Assembly: GCA_035702805.1 (NCBI GenBank)
Contig: DASSZN010000373.1
Coordinates: 1 to 14,001 of the forward strand
From: DASSZN01 sp035702805
GTDB taxonomy: Bacteria > Chloroflexota > Chloroflexia > Thermomicrobiales > Thermomicrobiaceae
Length of the DNA stretch: 14,001 bases
Reading direction: 5' to 3'
Positions 1 to 6,893 of this stretch are shown piece after piece; position 1 is the stretch's first letter, and every line of letters begins with the position of its first letter. The notes under the pieces are model-generated. The model saw nothing but the letters and a program-made list of their open reading frames with translations, was not told the DNA's origin and did no database searches. Both the position numbers and the translations under genes were made by a program.

Positions 1-1
1 G

Positions 2-361
2 GTGACTGTAAACGGTGTGAGCCAGCCGACCGGCAACGAGCTTCTCCAGCCCGATGCAGGACAGAAGTTCATCGCCGTCGACGTGACCTTGGTGAACCAA
101 GGATCGACTGCAGAGGCAATCTCGACTCTGATGCAGATGGCCGTTAAGGACTCTTCTGGGAAGAAGTACGACGTTGATCTCGGCGCTCAAGCCTCGACGG
201 GCGGCAGCAACGGAACGTTAGACGGAATGCTAGCCCCTGGAGACGAGGTGCGCGGAGATGTCGCGTTTTCGGTTCCCGCCAATATGACAAACTCTGCTCT
301 AGTGTTTATCTTCACTCCGGGCCTGGTCGGAACACCGGTGACGTTCAGTCTTGGTGGATAA
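2..361 (+). CDS. DUF4352-like secreted/lipoprotein domain, 5'-truncated
   Basis: This is the C-terminal part of a DUF4352 (Telokin-like, immunoglobulin-fold) protein, a class usually exported or lipid-anchored; its molecular role is not established. The 119 visible residues show the family pattern. A first strand resembles 'VTVNGVSQ'. It is followed by 'GQKFIAVDVTLVNQGS' (about residues 21-36), then 'AVKDSSGKKYDVD' (47-59), then 'APGDEVRGDVAFSVPA' (77-92). The GTG at position 2 aligns inside the first strand of the domain, so it is probably an internal Val, and the real start with any signal peptide lies left of the window. Stop TAA is at 359-361. It is followed 54 nt later by a small membrane protein on the same strand, possibly in one transcript. 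Codons end in A or T more often than in the genes after 1900, which hints at a different origin. The domain call is fairly sure; the function is unknown. Confidence 0.7.
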   Translation: MTVNGVSQPTGNELLQPDAGQKFIAVDVTLVNQGSTAEAISTLMQMAVKDSSGKKYDVDLGAQASTGGSNGTLDGMLAPGDEVRGDVAFSVPANMTNSALVFIFTPGLVGTPVTFSLGG

Positions 362-415
362 ACGGATGCGCGCCGCGTATCGGGCAGATCACCAGCAAAC
401 GAGGGGACACACCAC

Positions 416-787
416 ATGCGTACGGCATCACTCGTACTCGGGATAATCGGGGGCGTCTTCGGACTTATCGCGGCCCTGCTAGCCATGTTCGTCGGTGGCG
501 TGGGGAGCGCCTTGCAGGATTCGAGCGGCCACACCGTCGCAGGGCTTGGGTTGGCCGCGTTCTTCATTGCAGTGGTGGGGATCGTTGGAGGCGCTGTAGC
601 CCCGAAGTATCCGCGCATGGCTGCGTTGCTTGAACTGGTGGCAGGGATCGCGGGCTTCGTCGCCGTGTCGCTCTTCTGGATTCTTTCCGGACCGCTGTTC
701 TTGATTGGGGCACTCCTGGCGTTTCTCGGTCGCAAGCCGAAGTTCGCGGATGCCACATCGACGATGACCGGTGTCCCGGCCTCGTGA
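416..787 (+). CDS. Small four-helix membrane protein (DUF4064-like)
   Basis: This encodes a 123-residue, very hydrophobic protein with four predicted membrane segments, at about residues 5-30, 42-62, 68-88 and 90-105. A short hydrophilic loop (residues 33-40) lies after the first segment, and the polar tail after residue 106 starts 'GRKPKF'. The 'LGIIGGVFGLIAALLA' start and the Gly-rich helices resemble the DUF4064 group of small membrane proteins of unknown function, which often sit beside DUF4352 proteins. The ATG at 416 is chosen because GAGGGG at 401-406 is a good ribosome binding site nine bases upstream. It stands directly after the DUF4352 gene, so the two could be co-transcribed. Codon use is less GC-biased than in the operon further right. 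No catalytic motif is visible. The coding call is firm, the family assignment is tentative, and no function can be given. Confidence 0.75.
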   Translation: MRTASLVLGIIGGVFGLIAALLAMFVGGVGSALQDSSGHTVAGLGLAAFFIAVVGIVGGAVAPKYPRMAALLELVAGIAGFVAVSLFWILSGPLFLIGALLAFLGRKPKFADATSTMTGVPAS

Positions 788-844
788 TGCGCAGCGCTCC
801 AGTCCTGCGGTAATGCGCTGACGCGCTGAATACAGCGGGGCTTG

Positions 845-869
845 CGGGGCGGTCGGACTGGCCGCCCCG
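845..869 (+). terminator. GC-rich hairpin, possible terminator of the membrane-protein gene
   Basis: CGGGGCGG at 845-852 pairs with CCGCCCCG at 862-869 (8 bp, plus a T-G wobble inside) around a short loop, 58 nt after the stop at 787. No clear T-tract follows, only 'CTGAAATCTGTCTG', so termination activity is uncertain. Confidence 0.4.
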
Positions 870-889
870 GCTGAAATCTGTCTGACTAG

Positions 890-1030
890 TCAACCGAATT
901 GCGGGCGCACCGCTCGCCGGATCGCCACCCCAACCAGCGCAAACGGATCCGCGACCACGCGTGCCAACGCCAACCCCTCGGCCAGCGGGTCCACGATACC
1001 GGCCGCCTGCAACCGGCCGATGTATCCCGC
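890..1030 (-). pseudogene. Possible C-terminal relic of an unidentified protein
   Basis: Read on the minus strand between a stop at 1031-1033 and a stop at 890-892, this stretch gives 46 residues of very protein-like sequence. It begins 'AGYIGRLQAAGIVDPLAEGL' and ends 'RRAVRPQFG', with an amphipathic Ala/Leu/Val pattern. There is no ATG, no convincing alternative start with a ribosome binding site, and in-frame stops lie immediately upstream, so it cannot be an intact gene. It looks like the tail of a lost gene left behind between the accessory genes at 1-787 and the rubrerythrin. I do not recognise the family. It could also be chance: GC-rich DNA gives Ala/Val/Arg-rich reading frames easily. 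Confidence 0.25.
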
Positions 1031-1087
1031 TTACGATCGAGCCCAGGTGCCGCGCTCAGGACCGTCTCATGTGCAGCATACGCGCCC

Positions 1088-1486
1088 TCAGTGCGCGACC
1101 GGAATCCGGGCGCGGAACTCCGCCAGCGCCTGGCGGAACATCTCCCGGTGGTGCCGCTCCCGCTCGACCGCCAGCCGGAAGGTCGCCGCGGCGTCCGGCC
1201 GGCCGTCCGCCTCCGCCTCGGCGATGAAGCGCGGGTACATCTCGTCGATCTCGTACCCCTCGCCGTTCGCCGACTCGTCGAGGTTGGCCGCGGTGTCCCC
1301 CAGCCCGCCGAGCACCCGCAGGTGGTTCAGCGCGTGGATCGTCTCGGCGCCGGCCGCCTCAAGGAACAACTGCGCAACCTCCGGGTGCCCTTCCTGGAGC
1401 GCCTGGTAGGCAAAGGCGACGTAGCGGCGGTTCGCCCGCGCCTCGCCGGTGAAGGCCGCGTCCAGGTTCTGCTCCGTCCTGTCCAT
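1088..1486 (-). CDS. rbr: Rubrerythrin-type diiron protein lacking the rubredoxin domain
   Basis: This is a ferritin-like diiron protein of the rubrerythrin family, which reduces hydrogen peroxide in the cytoplasm. All seven metal ligands expected from the family can be placed in the 132 residues: Glu15; Glu48 and His51 in 'ETIH'; Glu79 and Glu82 in 'YEIDEMYP'; Glu110 and His113 in 'ERHH'. The protein stops right after the fourth helix, so the C-terminal rubredoxin domain with two CxxC motifs found in classical rubrerythrins is absent. It resembles the shorter sulerythrin-like forms, and an external electron donor must serve it. The ATG at 1486 is chosen over longer in-frame options because GGGGAG (complement of 1495-1500) lies eight bases upstream and homology begins exactly here. 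The upstream extension is Arg/Pro-rich and lacks family features. The gene stands alone, divergent from the dehydrogenase operon. Family call is sure; peroxidase activity is inferred. Confidence 0.92.
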   Translation of the reverse strand: MDRTEQNLDAAFTGEARANRRYVAFAYQALQEGHPEVAQLFLEAAGAETIHALNHLRVLGGLGDTAANLDESANGEGYEIDEMYPRFIAEAEADGRPDAAATFRLAVERERHHREMFRQALAEFRARIPVAH

Positions 1487-1544
1487 GGTGTCGTCTCCCC
1501 GCGTGGCCCGCCGCCGGTGACCGCGTTGCCAGTCGCGACGCGGG

Positions 1545-1560
1545 CTGCCGCCGGCGGCAG
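1545..1560. repeat. 16-nt perfect palindrome upstream of the rubrerythrin gene
   Basis: CTGCCGCCGGCGGCAG is self-complementary. It sits 59 nt upstream of the rubrerythrin start, where it could be an operator or fold in the 5' leader. GC-rich palindromes also arise by chance, so the role is open. Confidence 0.35.
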
Positions 1561-1721
1561 GGCTCCTGCCCGCTACGCCCACTCTAGGCGGGAAGGGGTT
1601 ACAGCGGGGCAACCTCCGTCCGACACGGTGTACCAGAAACGTGTCACTCCGCTACCGGCGGGACGTTGTCAAAACGCGCAAGCAACCTGGACCTTCGAAC
1701 GGTCTGAGCCGCGCCCACTGC

Positions 1722-1730
1722 TGCTATACT
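1722..1730 (+). promoter_or_regulatory. Extended -10 promoter for the 2-oxoacid dehydrogenase operon
   Basis: TGCTATACT combines an extended -10 element (TGn) with TATACT, five of six matches to TATAAT. It stands out as A/T-rich in GC-rich surroundings. No good -35 box lies 17 bases upstream, as is typical of extended -10 promoters. A start near 1737 would give a leader of about 190 nt before the E3 gene. Confidence 0.5.
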
Positions 1731-1736
1731 GGCCGG

Positions 1737-1930
1737 TGGGCGGGGTGGTGGCGAGCCGCGCTCGGCATGGAACCTGCGACCGCCACCCGTGGTCAGAGAG
1801 CCCCGCATCTCACCCACGCTCGGGCGCGAGCGGCCCTGTGGCCGCCGTCGCGGCCGCGCGGAGCACCGGCTGGCCTCGCCCCAAGTACCGCCGGGTGTGC
1901 GGAGCTACAGCGCAGTAGAGGGGAGAAGGC
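1737..1930 (+). other. Long GC-rich leader of the dehydrogenase operon
   Basis: No gene is seen between the predicted promoter and the ATG at 1931. Adjacent hairpins can form: CGCTCG 1817-1822 with CGAGCG 1827-1832, or alternatively GCGGCC 1830-1835 with GGCCGC 1840-1845. The two share bases 1830-1832, so they are mutually exclusive. There is no T-tract and no match to a riboswitch or T-box core that I can defend. The segment ends in a good ribosome binding site (GAGGGGAGAAGG) before the E3 gene. Confidence 0.35.
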
Positions 1931-3325
1931 ATGCCAGGGGAGACATACGACGTGGTCCTGCTCGGCGGCGGGACCGGGGGCTACGTCGCGGCAATTCGCG
2001 GCGCCCAGCTCGGGCTCAAAGTCGCCGTCGTCGAGAAGGACAAGGTCGGCGGAACCTGCGTCCATCGCGGGTGCATCCCCACCAAGGCATTGCTCAAGAG
2101 CGGATCGGTCGTCAGGCTCTTCCACGATAGCGCCGACTTCGGCGTCACCGCCAGCGGCATCGACGTCAACTACGGCCAGGCCTCCAAGCGCTCCGCCCGT
2201 ATCGTCGACCAGAACTACAAGGGTATCCTCTTCCTCTTCCGTAAGCACAACATCACCGTCATCGAGGGCACCGGCCGCCTCAAGGACAACCGCACCGTCG
2301 CCGTCGCGAAGACCGACGGCAGCAGCGAGGACGTCACCGGCAAGGCCATCATCATCGACACCGGCTCCCGGCCACGCCCCATCAAAGGGATCTCCTTCGA
2401 CGGCAAGCGCGTCATCAACAGCGACCACGCCACCACCATGGACTGGAAGCCGGAGCGCGTGATCGTGCGCGGCGGCGGGGCCACCGGGGTGGAATTCTCC
2501 ACCATCTGGCGCGACTTTGGCTGCCAGGTCACCCTGGTCGGCCGCGTCGTCCCCAACGAGGACGCCGAGGTCGCGCAGGTCCTGACCCGCTCCTTCAGCC
2601 GCTCCGGCATCAAGTTGGTGCCGAACTACCGCCCGACGGCGGAGGACTTCGACGTGACCGAGGGCGGCGTACGCCTGCGCGTGCACGGCGATGGCAAGGA
2701 GGAGGTGGTCGAGGCCGACACGCTCATGGTCGCCACCGGGCGCCAGGGGAACATCGAGGACATCGGGCTCGAGGAGCTCGGCATCAAGACCGAGCGCAGC
2801 TACATCGTCACCGACGACTACGGCCGCACCGGCATCGACGGCGTCTGGGCGATCGGCGACGTGATCGGCAAGCAGCAGCTGGCCCACACGGCGATGCACC
2901 AGGGCATCATCGTGATGGAGATGCTGGCCGGCGAGAACCCGATGCCGCTCGACCTCAACCGCGTGCCCAACGTCACCTTCTGCCACCCGGAGATCGGCAG
3001 CATCGGCCTCACCGAGCAGGAGGCGACCGACGCCGGGCACAAGATCAAGGTCGGCAAATTCCCGCTGACCGCCAACGGCAAGGCGCGCATCGAGGGCGAG
3101 GGCGAGGGCTTTGCCAAGATGATCGCCGACGCCGACACCAACGACATCCTCGGCTTCCACATGATCGGCGGCCCCGCGACCGAGCTGATCGGCGAGGCCG
3201 CGCTGGCCAAGCTGCTCGAGGCCACGCCCTGGGAGATCGGGCTCAACGTGCAGCCGCACCCAACGATCTCGGAGGTCATCACCGAGGCCGCCCTCGCCGT
3301 CGACGGCATGCAGATCCATATCTAG
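1931..3325 (+). CDS. lpdA: Dihydrolipoyl dehydrogenase (E3) of a 2-oxoacid dehydrogenase complex
   Basis: This FAD flavoprotein reoxidises the dihydrolipoyl arm of E2 and normally passes electrons to NAD+. The 464-residue length is normal for the family. Visible motifs are the FAD-binding GGGTGG near residues 12-17, the redox disulfide Cys43/Cys48 in 'GGTCVHRGCIPTK', the NAD-binding GGGATG near 181-186, the second FAD motif 'AIGDV' near 307-311, and the C-terminal His-Glu catalytic pair His443/Glu448 in 'HPTISE'. The ATG at 1931 has a strong GAGGGGAG site and the homology starts at once. It is the first gene of the operon, 44 nt before E1-alpha. One oddity: after the second NAD-fold strand ('VTLV', ending about residue 203), the usual Glu that binds the adenine ribose and about three following residues are replaced by a single Gly, followed by Arg ('VTLVGRVVP'). 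This could alter cofactor preference. The enzyme identity is secure. Confidence 0.95.
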   Translation: MPGETYDVVLLGGGTGGYVAAIRGAQLGLKVAVVEKDKVGGTCVHRGCIPTKALLKSGSVVRLFHDSADFGVTASGIDVNYGQASKRSARIVDQNYKGILFLFRKHNITVIEGTGRLKDNRTVAVAKTDGSSEDVTGKAIIIDTGSRPRPIKGISFDGKRVINSDHATTMDWKPERVIVRGGGATGVEFSTIWRDFGCQVTLVGRVVPNEDAEVAQVLTRSFSRSGIKLVPNYRPTAEDFDVTEGGVRLRVHGDGKEEVVEADTLMVATGRQGNIEDIGLEELGIKTERSYIVTDDYGRTGIDGVWAIGDVIGKQQLAHTAMHQGIIVMEMLAGENPMPLDLNRVPNVTFCHPEIGSIGLTEQEATDAGHKIKVGKFPLTANGKARIEGEGEGFAKMIADADTNDILGFHMIGGPATELIGEAALAKLLEATPWEIGLNVQPHPTISEVITEAALAVDGMQIHI

Positions 3326-3369
3326 CCGCCCTCATGGGCGGCGACGTCCCAGCCGAAGGAGGCTGTGTC

Positions 3370-4392
3370 ATGAAGCAACGCGACTCGGGGGGTGCCGGCC
3401 TTCAGACCCGGGATCGGCTCCCGGGCGGTCTCAGCGACACCGATCTGCGGCGGATGTACGAGTGGATGGTCCTGGCGCGCTCGCTCGACGAGCGCATGTG
3501 GCTGCTCAACCGCGGCGGCCAGGCACCCTTCGTCATCTCGTGCCAGGGTCACGAGGCGGCGCAGGTCGGCGCCGCCTACGCGCTCGAGGCCGGCAAGGAC
3601 GTGCTGGTCCCCTACTACCGGGACCTCGGCATGGTCCTCGTGTTCGGCATGACGCCGCGCGACATCATGCTCAGCCTCCTGGCCAAGCAGGGCGACCCCA
3701 GCAGCCAGGGCCGGCAGATGCCCGGCCACTTCGGCTCGCGCCGGCTCAACATCATCACCGGCTCCAGCCCGGTCGCGACCCAGGTCCTCCACGGCGCCGG
3801 GGTGGCCCTGGCCGCCAAGCTGCGCGGCGAGGATACGGTCGCCCTGACCAGCGTCGGCGAGGGCGGCACCAGCGAGGGGGACTTCCACGAGGCCCTCAAC
3901 TTCGCCTCGATCCACCACCTGCCGGTCATCTTCCTGGTCGAGAACAACGGCTACGCCATCTCCGTCCCGCAGCGCAAGGAGATGGCGATCGCCAACGTCG
4001 CCGACCGCGCCGCCGGCTACAACATGCCGGGCGTGACCGTCGACGGTCTCGACCCGATCGCCACCTACGCGGCCACCAAGGAGGCGGTCGACCGCGCCCG
4101 TGCCGGGGGCGGCCCGACCCTCATCGAGGCCAAGGTCCACCGCTTCACCGCCCACTCCAGCGACGACGACGACCGGACCTACCGGCCGGCCGCCGAGCTC
4201 CAGGAGGAGCGCGCCCACGACCCCGTCCCGATGTTCCGCGAGCGCCTGATGGACCTGGGCGCCCTCTCCGACGTGCAGGACACGGAGATTCGCGACCGGG
4301 TCAAGGCCCAGATCAACGACGCCACCGACTTCGCGGAGCAGGCGCCGTACCCCGATCCCTCGGAACTGATGCGCCACGTGTACGGGGCCTGA
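3370..4392 (+). CDS. bkdAA: Branched-chain 2-oxoacid dehydrogenase E1 subunit alpha
   Basis: This is the thiamine-diphosphate (ThDP) half of the E1 decarboxylase, which pairs with the beta subunit encoded next and transfers the acyl group to the E2 lipoyl arm. The 340 residues carry the ThDP/Mg site as 'GEGGTSEGDFHEALNFA' (about 163-179) with 'ENNGYAISVP' (191-200). The GEG instead of GDG, and the 'AHSSDDDDRTYR' loop (261-272) before the C-terminal helices, are typical of branched-chain rather than pyruvate enzymes. 'GSSPVATQVLHGAGVALA' (131-148) is also characteristic. The ATG at 3370 is chosen over an in-frame ATG at 3334 because AAGGAGG at 3357-3363 lies just upstream of it, and the extra N-terminal residues show no conservation pattern. 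The gene is followed after ten bases by E1-beta. The family is certain; preference for branched-chain substrates is inferred from motifs, and a broad-range or pyruvate activity is not excluded. Confidence 0.93.
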   Translation: MKQRDSGGAGLQTRDRLPGGLSDTDLRRMYEWMVLARSLDERMWLLNRGGQAPFVISCQGHEAAQVGAAYALEAGKDVLVPYYRDLGMVLVFGMTPRDIMLSLLAKQGDPSSQGRQMPGHFGSRRLNIITGSSPVATQVLHGAGVALAAKLRGEDTVALTSVGEGGTSEGDFHEALNFASIHHLPVIFLVENNGYAISVPQRKEMAIANVADRAAGYNMPGVTVDGLDPIATYAATKEAVDRARAGGGPTLIEAKVHRFTAHSSDDDDRTYRPAAELQEERAHDPVPMFRERLMDLGALSDVQDTEIRDRVKAQINDATDFAEQAPYPDPSELMRHVYGA

Positions 4393-4402
4393 GGAGGCGG
4401 CG

Positions 4403-5389
4403 ATGGCTACCAAGCTGCTCATCGATGCCATCCGCGACACGCTCTTCGAGGAGATGCGCGCCGACGAGCGCGTCATCGTGATGGGCGAGGACGTCGGCAA
4501 GCGCGGCGGCGTCTTCCGCGTCACCGCCGGCCTGGTCGACGAGTTCGGCGAGGACCGCGTGATCGACACGCCGCTCGCCGAGGCCGCGATCGTCGGCGTC
4601 GCCATCGGCGCCGCCGTCCAGGGCATGCGCCCGATCGCCGAGATCCAGTTCTTCGACTTCATCCACCCGGCGATGGACCAGATCCTCAACGAGGCCGCCA
4701 AGATCCGCTACCGCTCGGCGGGCGACTTCACCTGCCCGCTCGTCATCCGGACCCCCTACGGCGGCGGGGTCCACGGCGCCCTCTACCACTCACAGAGCCT
4801 GGAGTCGGTCTTCACCCGCGAGCCGGGGCTCAAGGTCGTCGCGCCGATCATGCCCTCCGACGCCCACGGCCTGCTCAAGTCCGCCATCCACGACGAGGAC
4901 CCGGTCCTCTTCCTGGAGCACAAGAAGGGCTACCGGCTGGTCAAGGACGAGGTGCCCGAGGACAACGGCGCCGTCCCGATCGGCAAGGCCCGCGTCGTCC
5001 AGGAGGGCTCCGACGTCACCATCATCACCTACGGCATGATGCTGCTCGAGTCGCTGGCCGCCGCCAGGCAGGCAGCCCAGCAGGACGGCACGTCGGTCGA
5101 GGTGATCGACCTGCGCACGCTGCGACCGCTCGACCGCGACACCATCCTGACCTCGGCCACCAAGACCGGGAAGGTCCTGATCGTGCACGAGGCCAACAAG
5201 GTCGGCGGCGTCGGCGCGGAGGTGTCCGCCATGATCGCCGAGGAGGCCTTCGCCTACCTGGACGGACCGATCATGCGCGTGACCGGGGCCGAGGTCCCGG
5301 CCATGCCCTTCACCCCGTCGCTCGAGCACGCCTACCTGCCGAACCAGGAGAAGATCGGGGCGGCGCTCGACAGGCTGGCCGCCTACTAG
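4403..5389 (+). CDS. bkdAB: Branched-chain 2-oxoacid dehydrogenase E1 subunit beta
   Basis: This beta subunit forms an alpha2beta2 tetramer with the preceding gene product and completes the ThDP site. The 328-residue length fits the family. Hallmarks are 'VIVMGEDVGKRGGVFRVT' near residues 24-41 (Glu29 in the region that activates ThDP), 'DTPLAEAAIVGVAIGAA' (55-71), 'PIAEIQFFDFIHPAMDQI' (77-94), 'RTPYGGGVHGALYHSQ' (115-130), and in the C-terminal transketolase domain 'EVIDLRTLRPLD' (233-244). The ATG at 4403 has GAGGAGG at 4391-4397, which overlaps the stop codon of E1-alpha, so translation of the two subunits is probably coupled and stoichiometric. No anomalies are seen. The identity is firm; the branched-chain label comes from operon context and the partner subunit. 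Confidence 0.94.
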   Translation: MATKLLIDAIRDTLFEEMRADERVIVMGEDVGKRGGVFRVTAGLVDEFGEDRVIDTPLAEAAIVGVAIGAAVQGMRPIAEIQFFDFIHPAMDQILNEAAKIRYRSAGDFTCPLVIRTPYGGGVHGALYHSQSLESVFTREPGLKVVAPIMPSDAHGLLKSAIHDEDPVLFLEHKKGYRLVKDEVPEDNGAVPIGKARVVQEGSDVTIITYGMMLLESLAAARQAAQQDGTSVEVIDLRTLRPLDRDTILTSATKTGKVLIVHEANKVGGVGAEVSAMIAEEAFAYLDGPIMRVTGAEVPAMPFTPSLEHAYLPNQEKIGAALDRLAAY

Positions 5390-5433
5390 GCCGTCCCCGG
5401 TCGCGGGTGCCTTCCGAAAGGAGGCGTCGTTCC

Positions 5434-6864
5434 ATGTCGACAACCAGTCGCGGCACCACGGTGCGGTTGCCCCAGCTCGGCGAGTCGGTCACCGAGGGGA
5501 CGATCGGCGCGTGGCTCAAGCAGGTCGGCGAGCGGGTCGACAAGTACGACCCACTGGTCGAGATCACCACCGACAAGGTCAACGCCGAGGTCCCGTCGCC
5601 GGTGAGCGGCGTGATCGTCGAGATCCGGGCCGAGGAGGGCAACACCCTGCCGGTCGGCGCCGAGCTGTGCGTCATCGACGAGGGGGGCTCCGCGGCCGCC
5701 GGGGTTCCGGCGCCGGCCCAGCCCACGCCGGCCGAGCCGTCCGGCCACACCAACGGCCACGCCGCCGCCACGGTCCCGCCGGCAGCCGCGGAGTCGCCGG
5801 TGCCGCCGCGCCAGGCCGGCGCCAGCGAGGCGGAGGTTTTGCGAACCCGCTCCTCCCCCGCCGTGCGGCGCATCGCCGAGGAGCACGGCGTCGACATCTC
5901 CACCATCCAGGGGACCGGCCTGGGTGGCCGCGTCACCAAGCAGGACATCCTGCGCCACGTCGAGGAGCAGCGCGCGGCCCCGGCCGCCGCGCGGCCCGTG
6001 CCGGCCCCGGCGCAGCCCGCCGTGCGCGCCGCCGACCGCGCCATCGAGGAGACGGTCTCCGGGCCGACGCCTCAGGAGGTCGTGGCCCGGCCGGCGGCAC
6101 CGCCCGCCGCCCCGCCGGCACCGTCGCCAGCGGAACCGGTCGCGCGCCCCGAGGTCGGCGTCTGGGAGGGCGACCAGGTCCTGCCCGTCAGCGCGGTGCG
6201 CCGTCAGGTGGCTGAGCACATGGTGCGCAGCGAGCGCACCGCCCCGCACGTCACCCTCTGGATGGAGGTCGACATGTCGGGCGTGGTAGCGGCGCGCGCC
6301 CGCGCCCAGGAGCGCTTCTCCGCCGAGGAGGGCTTCGAACTGACCTACATCCCCTTCATCATCAAGGCCACGGTCCACGCCCTGCGCGAGCACCCCAACG
6401 TCAACGCCGTGTGGGACGAGGACCGGATCATCCGGCGCAAGGCGCTCAACATCGGCGTCGCCGTGGCACTCGAGGACGGCCTGGTCGTGCCGGTGATCAA
6501 GCACGCCGACGAGCGCAGCATCGTCGGGCTGGCCCGGGCGGTGCGCGACCTCGCGCTGCGGGCGCGTGCCGGTCGGCTGAGCGTCGACGAGGTCCAGGGC
6601 GGCACCTTCACCGTCAACAACCCGGGCACCTTCGGCACCGTCCTGTCGACGCCGATCATCGTGCAGCCGCAGTCGGCCATCCTCAGCACCGAGGCGGTCG
6701 TCAAGCGCCCGGTCGTCGTCGACGACGCCATCACCATCCGGCCGATCATGAACCTGTCGCTGTCGATCGACCACCGCATCCTCGACGGCATGTCGGCGGC
6801 CCGCTTCCTCGGCACGGTCAAGCGCTGGCTGGAGAGCGTCACCGCGGACACGTCCCTCTACTGA
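5434..6864 (+). CDS. bkdB: Lipoamide acyltransferase (E2) of the 2-oxoacid dehydrogenase complex
   Basis: This is the core subunit that carries acyl groups on a lipoyl arm and transfers them to coenzyme A, yielding branched acyl-CoA if substrates are branched 2-oxoacids. In 476 residues the order is: one lipoyl domain (about 8-83) with the lipoylated Lys48 in 'TTDKVNAE'; an Ala/Pro linker (86-135); a peripheral subunit-binding domain (138-178, 'SSPAVRRIAEEHGVDI'); a second Ala/Pro linker (180-242); and the catalytic domain (245-470). The catalytic domain has 'NNPGTFG' (395-401) and 'DHRILDG' with His447 and Asp451. The ATG at 5434 has AAAGGAGG at 5417-5424; a GTG at 5407 in the same frame would put that site inside the coding region and adds an Arg-rich tail, so it is rejected. 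It is the last gene of the operon and is followed by a strong hairpin. Lipoylation must be supplied from elsewhere in the genome. Confidence 0.95.
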   Translation: MSTTSRGTTVRLPQLGESVTEGTIGAWLKQVGERVDKYDPLVEITTDKVNAEVPSPVSGVIVEIRAEEGNTLPVGAELCVIDEGGSAAAGVPAPAQPTPAEPSGHTNGHAAATVPPAAAESPVPPRQAGASEAEVLRTRSSPAVRRIAEEHGVDISTIQGTGLGGRVTKQDILRHVEEQRAAPAAARPVPAPAQPAVRAADRAIEETVSGPTPQEVVARPAAPPAAPPAPSPAEPVARPEVGVWEGDQVLPVSAVRRQVAEHMVRSERTAPHVTLWMEVDMSGVVAARARAQERFSAEEGFELTYIPFIIKATVHALREHPNVNAVWDEDRIIRRKALNIGVAVALEDGLVVPVIKHADERSIVGLARAVRDLALRARAGRLSVDEVQGGTFTVNNPGTFGTVLSTPIIVQPQSAILSTEAVVKRPVVVDDAITIRPIMNLSLSIDHRILDGMSAARFLGTVKRWLESVTADTSLY

Positions 6865-6893
6865 GCGGGGCACGGACAAGCTCAGGTTCTCCC

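Larger units (their letters stand above)
788..1087. other. Intergenic stretch without an intact gene
   Basis: It contains only the hairpin at 845-869 and the relic-like frame at 890-1030. The plus-strand reading frames here translate to Arg/Pro-rich sequence without domain features, have no ribosome binding site, and run antisense through the rubrerythrin gene. It is also the downstream end of the rubrerythrin gene (stop at 1088-1090); I see no strong terminator for that gene. Confidence 0.6.

Noticed and set aside
1740..1800. Resemblance to a T-box leader ('GGGGTGG', 'TGGAACC')
   Set aside because: The conserved GGTGGNACCGCG core is interrupted, no terminator/antiterminator pair with T-tract follows, and the downstream genes are not typical T-box targets.
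899..1918. 339-codon open frame on the plus strand
   Set aside because: It runs antisense through the rubrerythrin gene and the operon promoter, is Arg/Pro-rich, and has no ribosome binding site or domain pattern.
1793..3319. 508-codon open frame on the minus strand opposite the E3 gene
   Set aside because: It is a shadow frame produced by GC-biased third positions; the opposite strand carries a textbook dihydrolipoyl dehydrogenase. The Val/Asp/Gly/Leu-rich translation is typical of antisense artefacts.
3334..3369. Earlier ATG for E1-alpha at 3334
   Set aside because: The AAGGAGG site at 3357-3363 would lie inside the coding sequence and is correctly spaced for the ATG at 3370.
3322..4701. 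459-codon minus-strand frame opposite E1-alpha and E1-beta
   Set aside because: It spans two well-supported genes on the other strand and has shadow-type composition.
5386..6879. 497-codon minus-strand frame opposite E2
   Set aside because: Exact antisense of the E2 gene, Asp/Gly/Arg/Val-rich, with no start signal.
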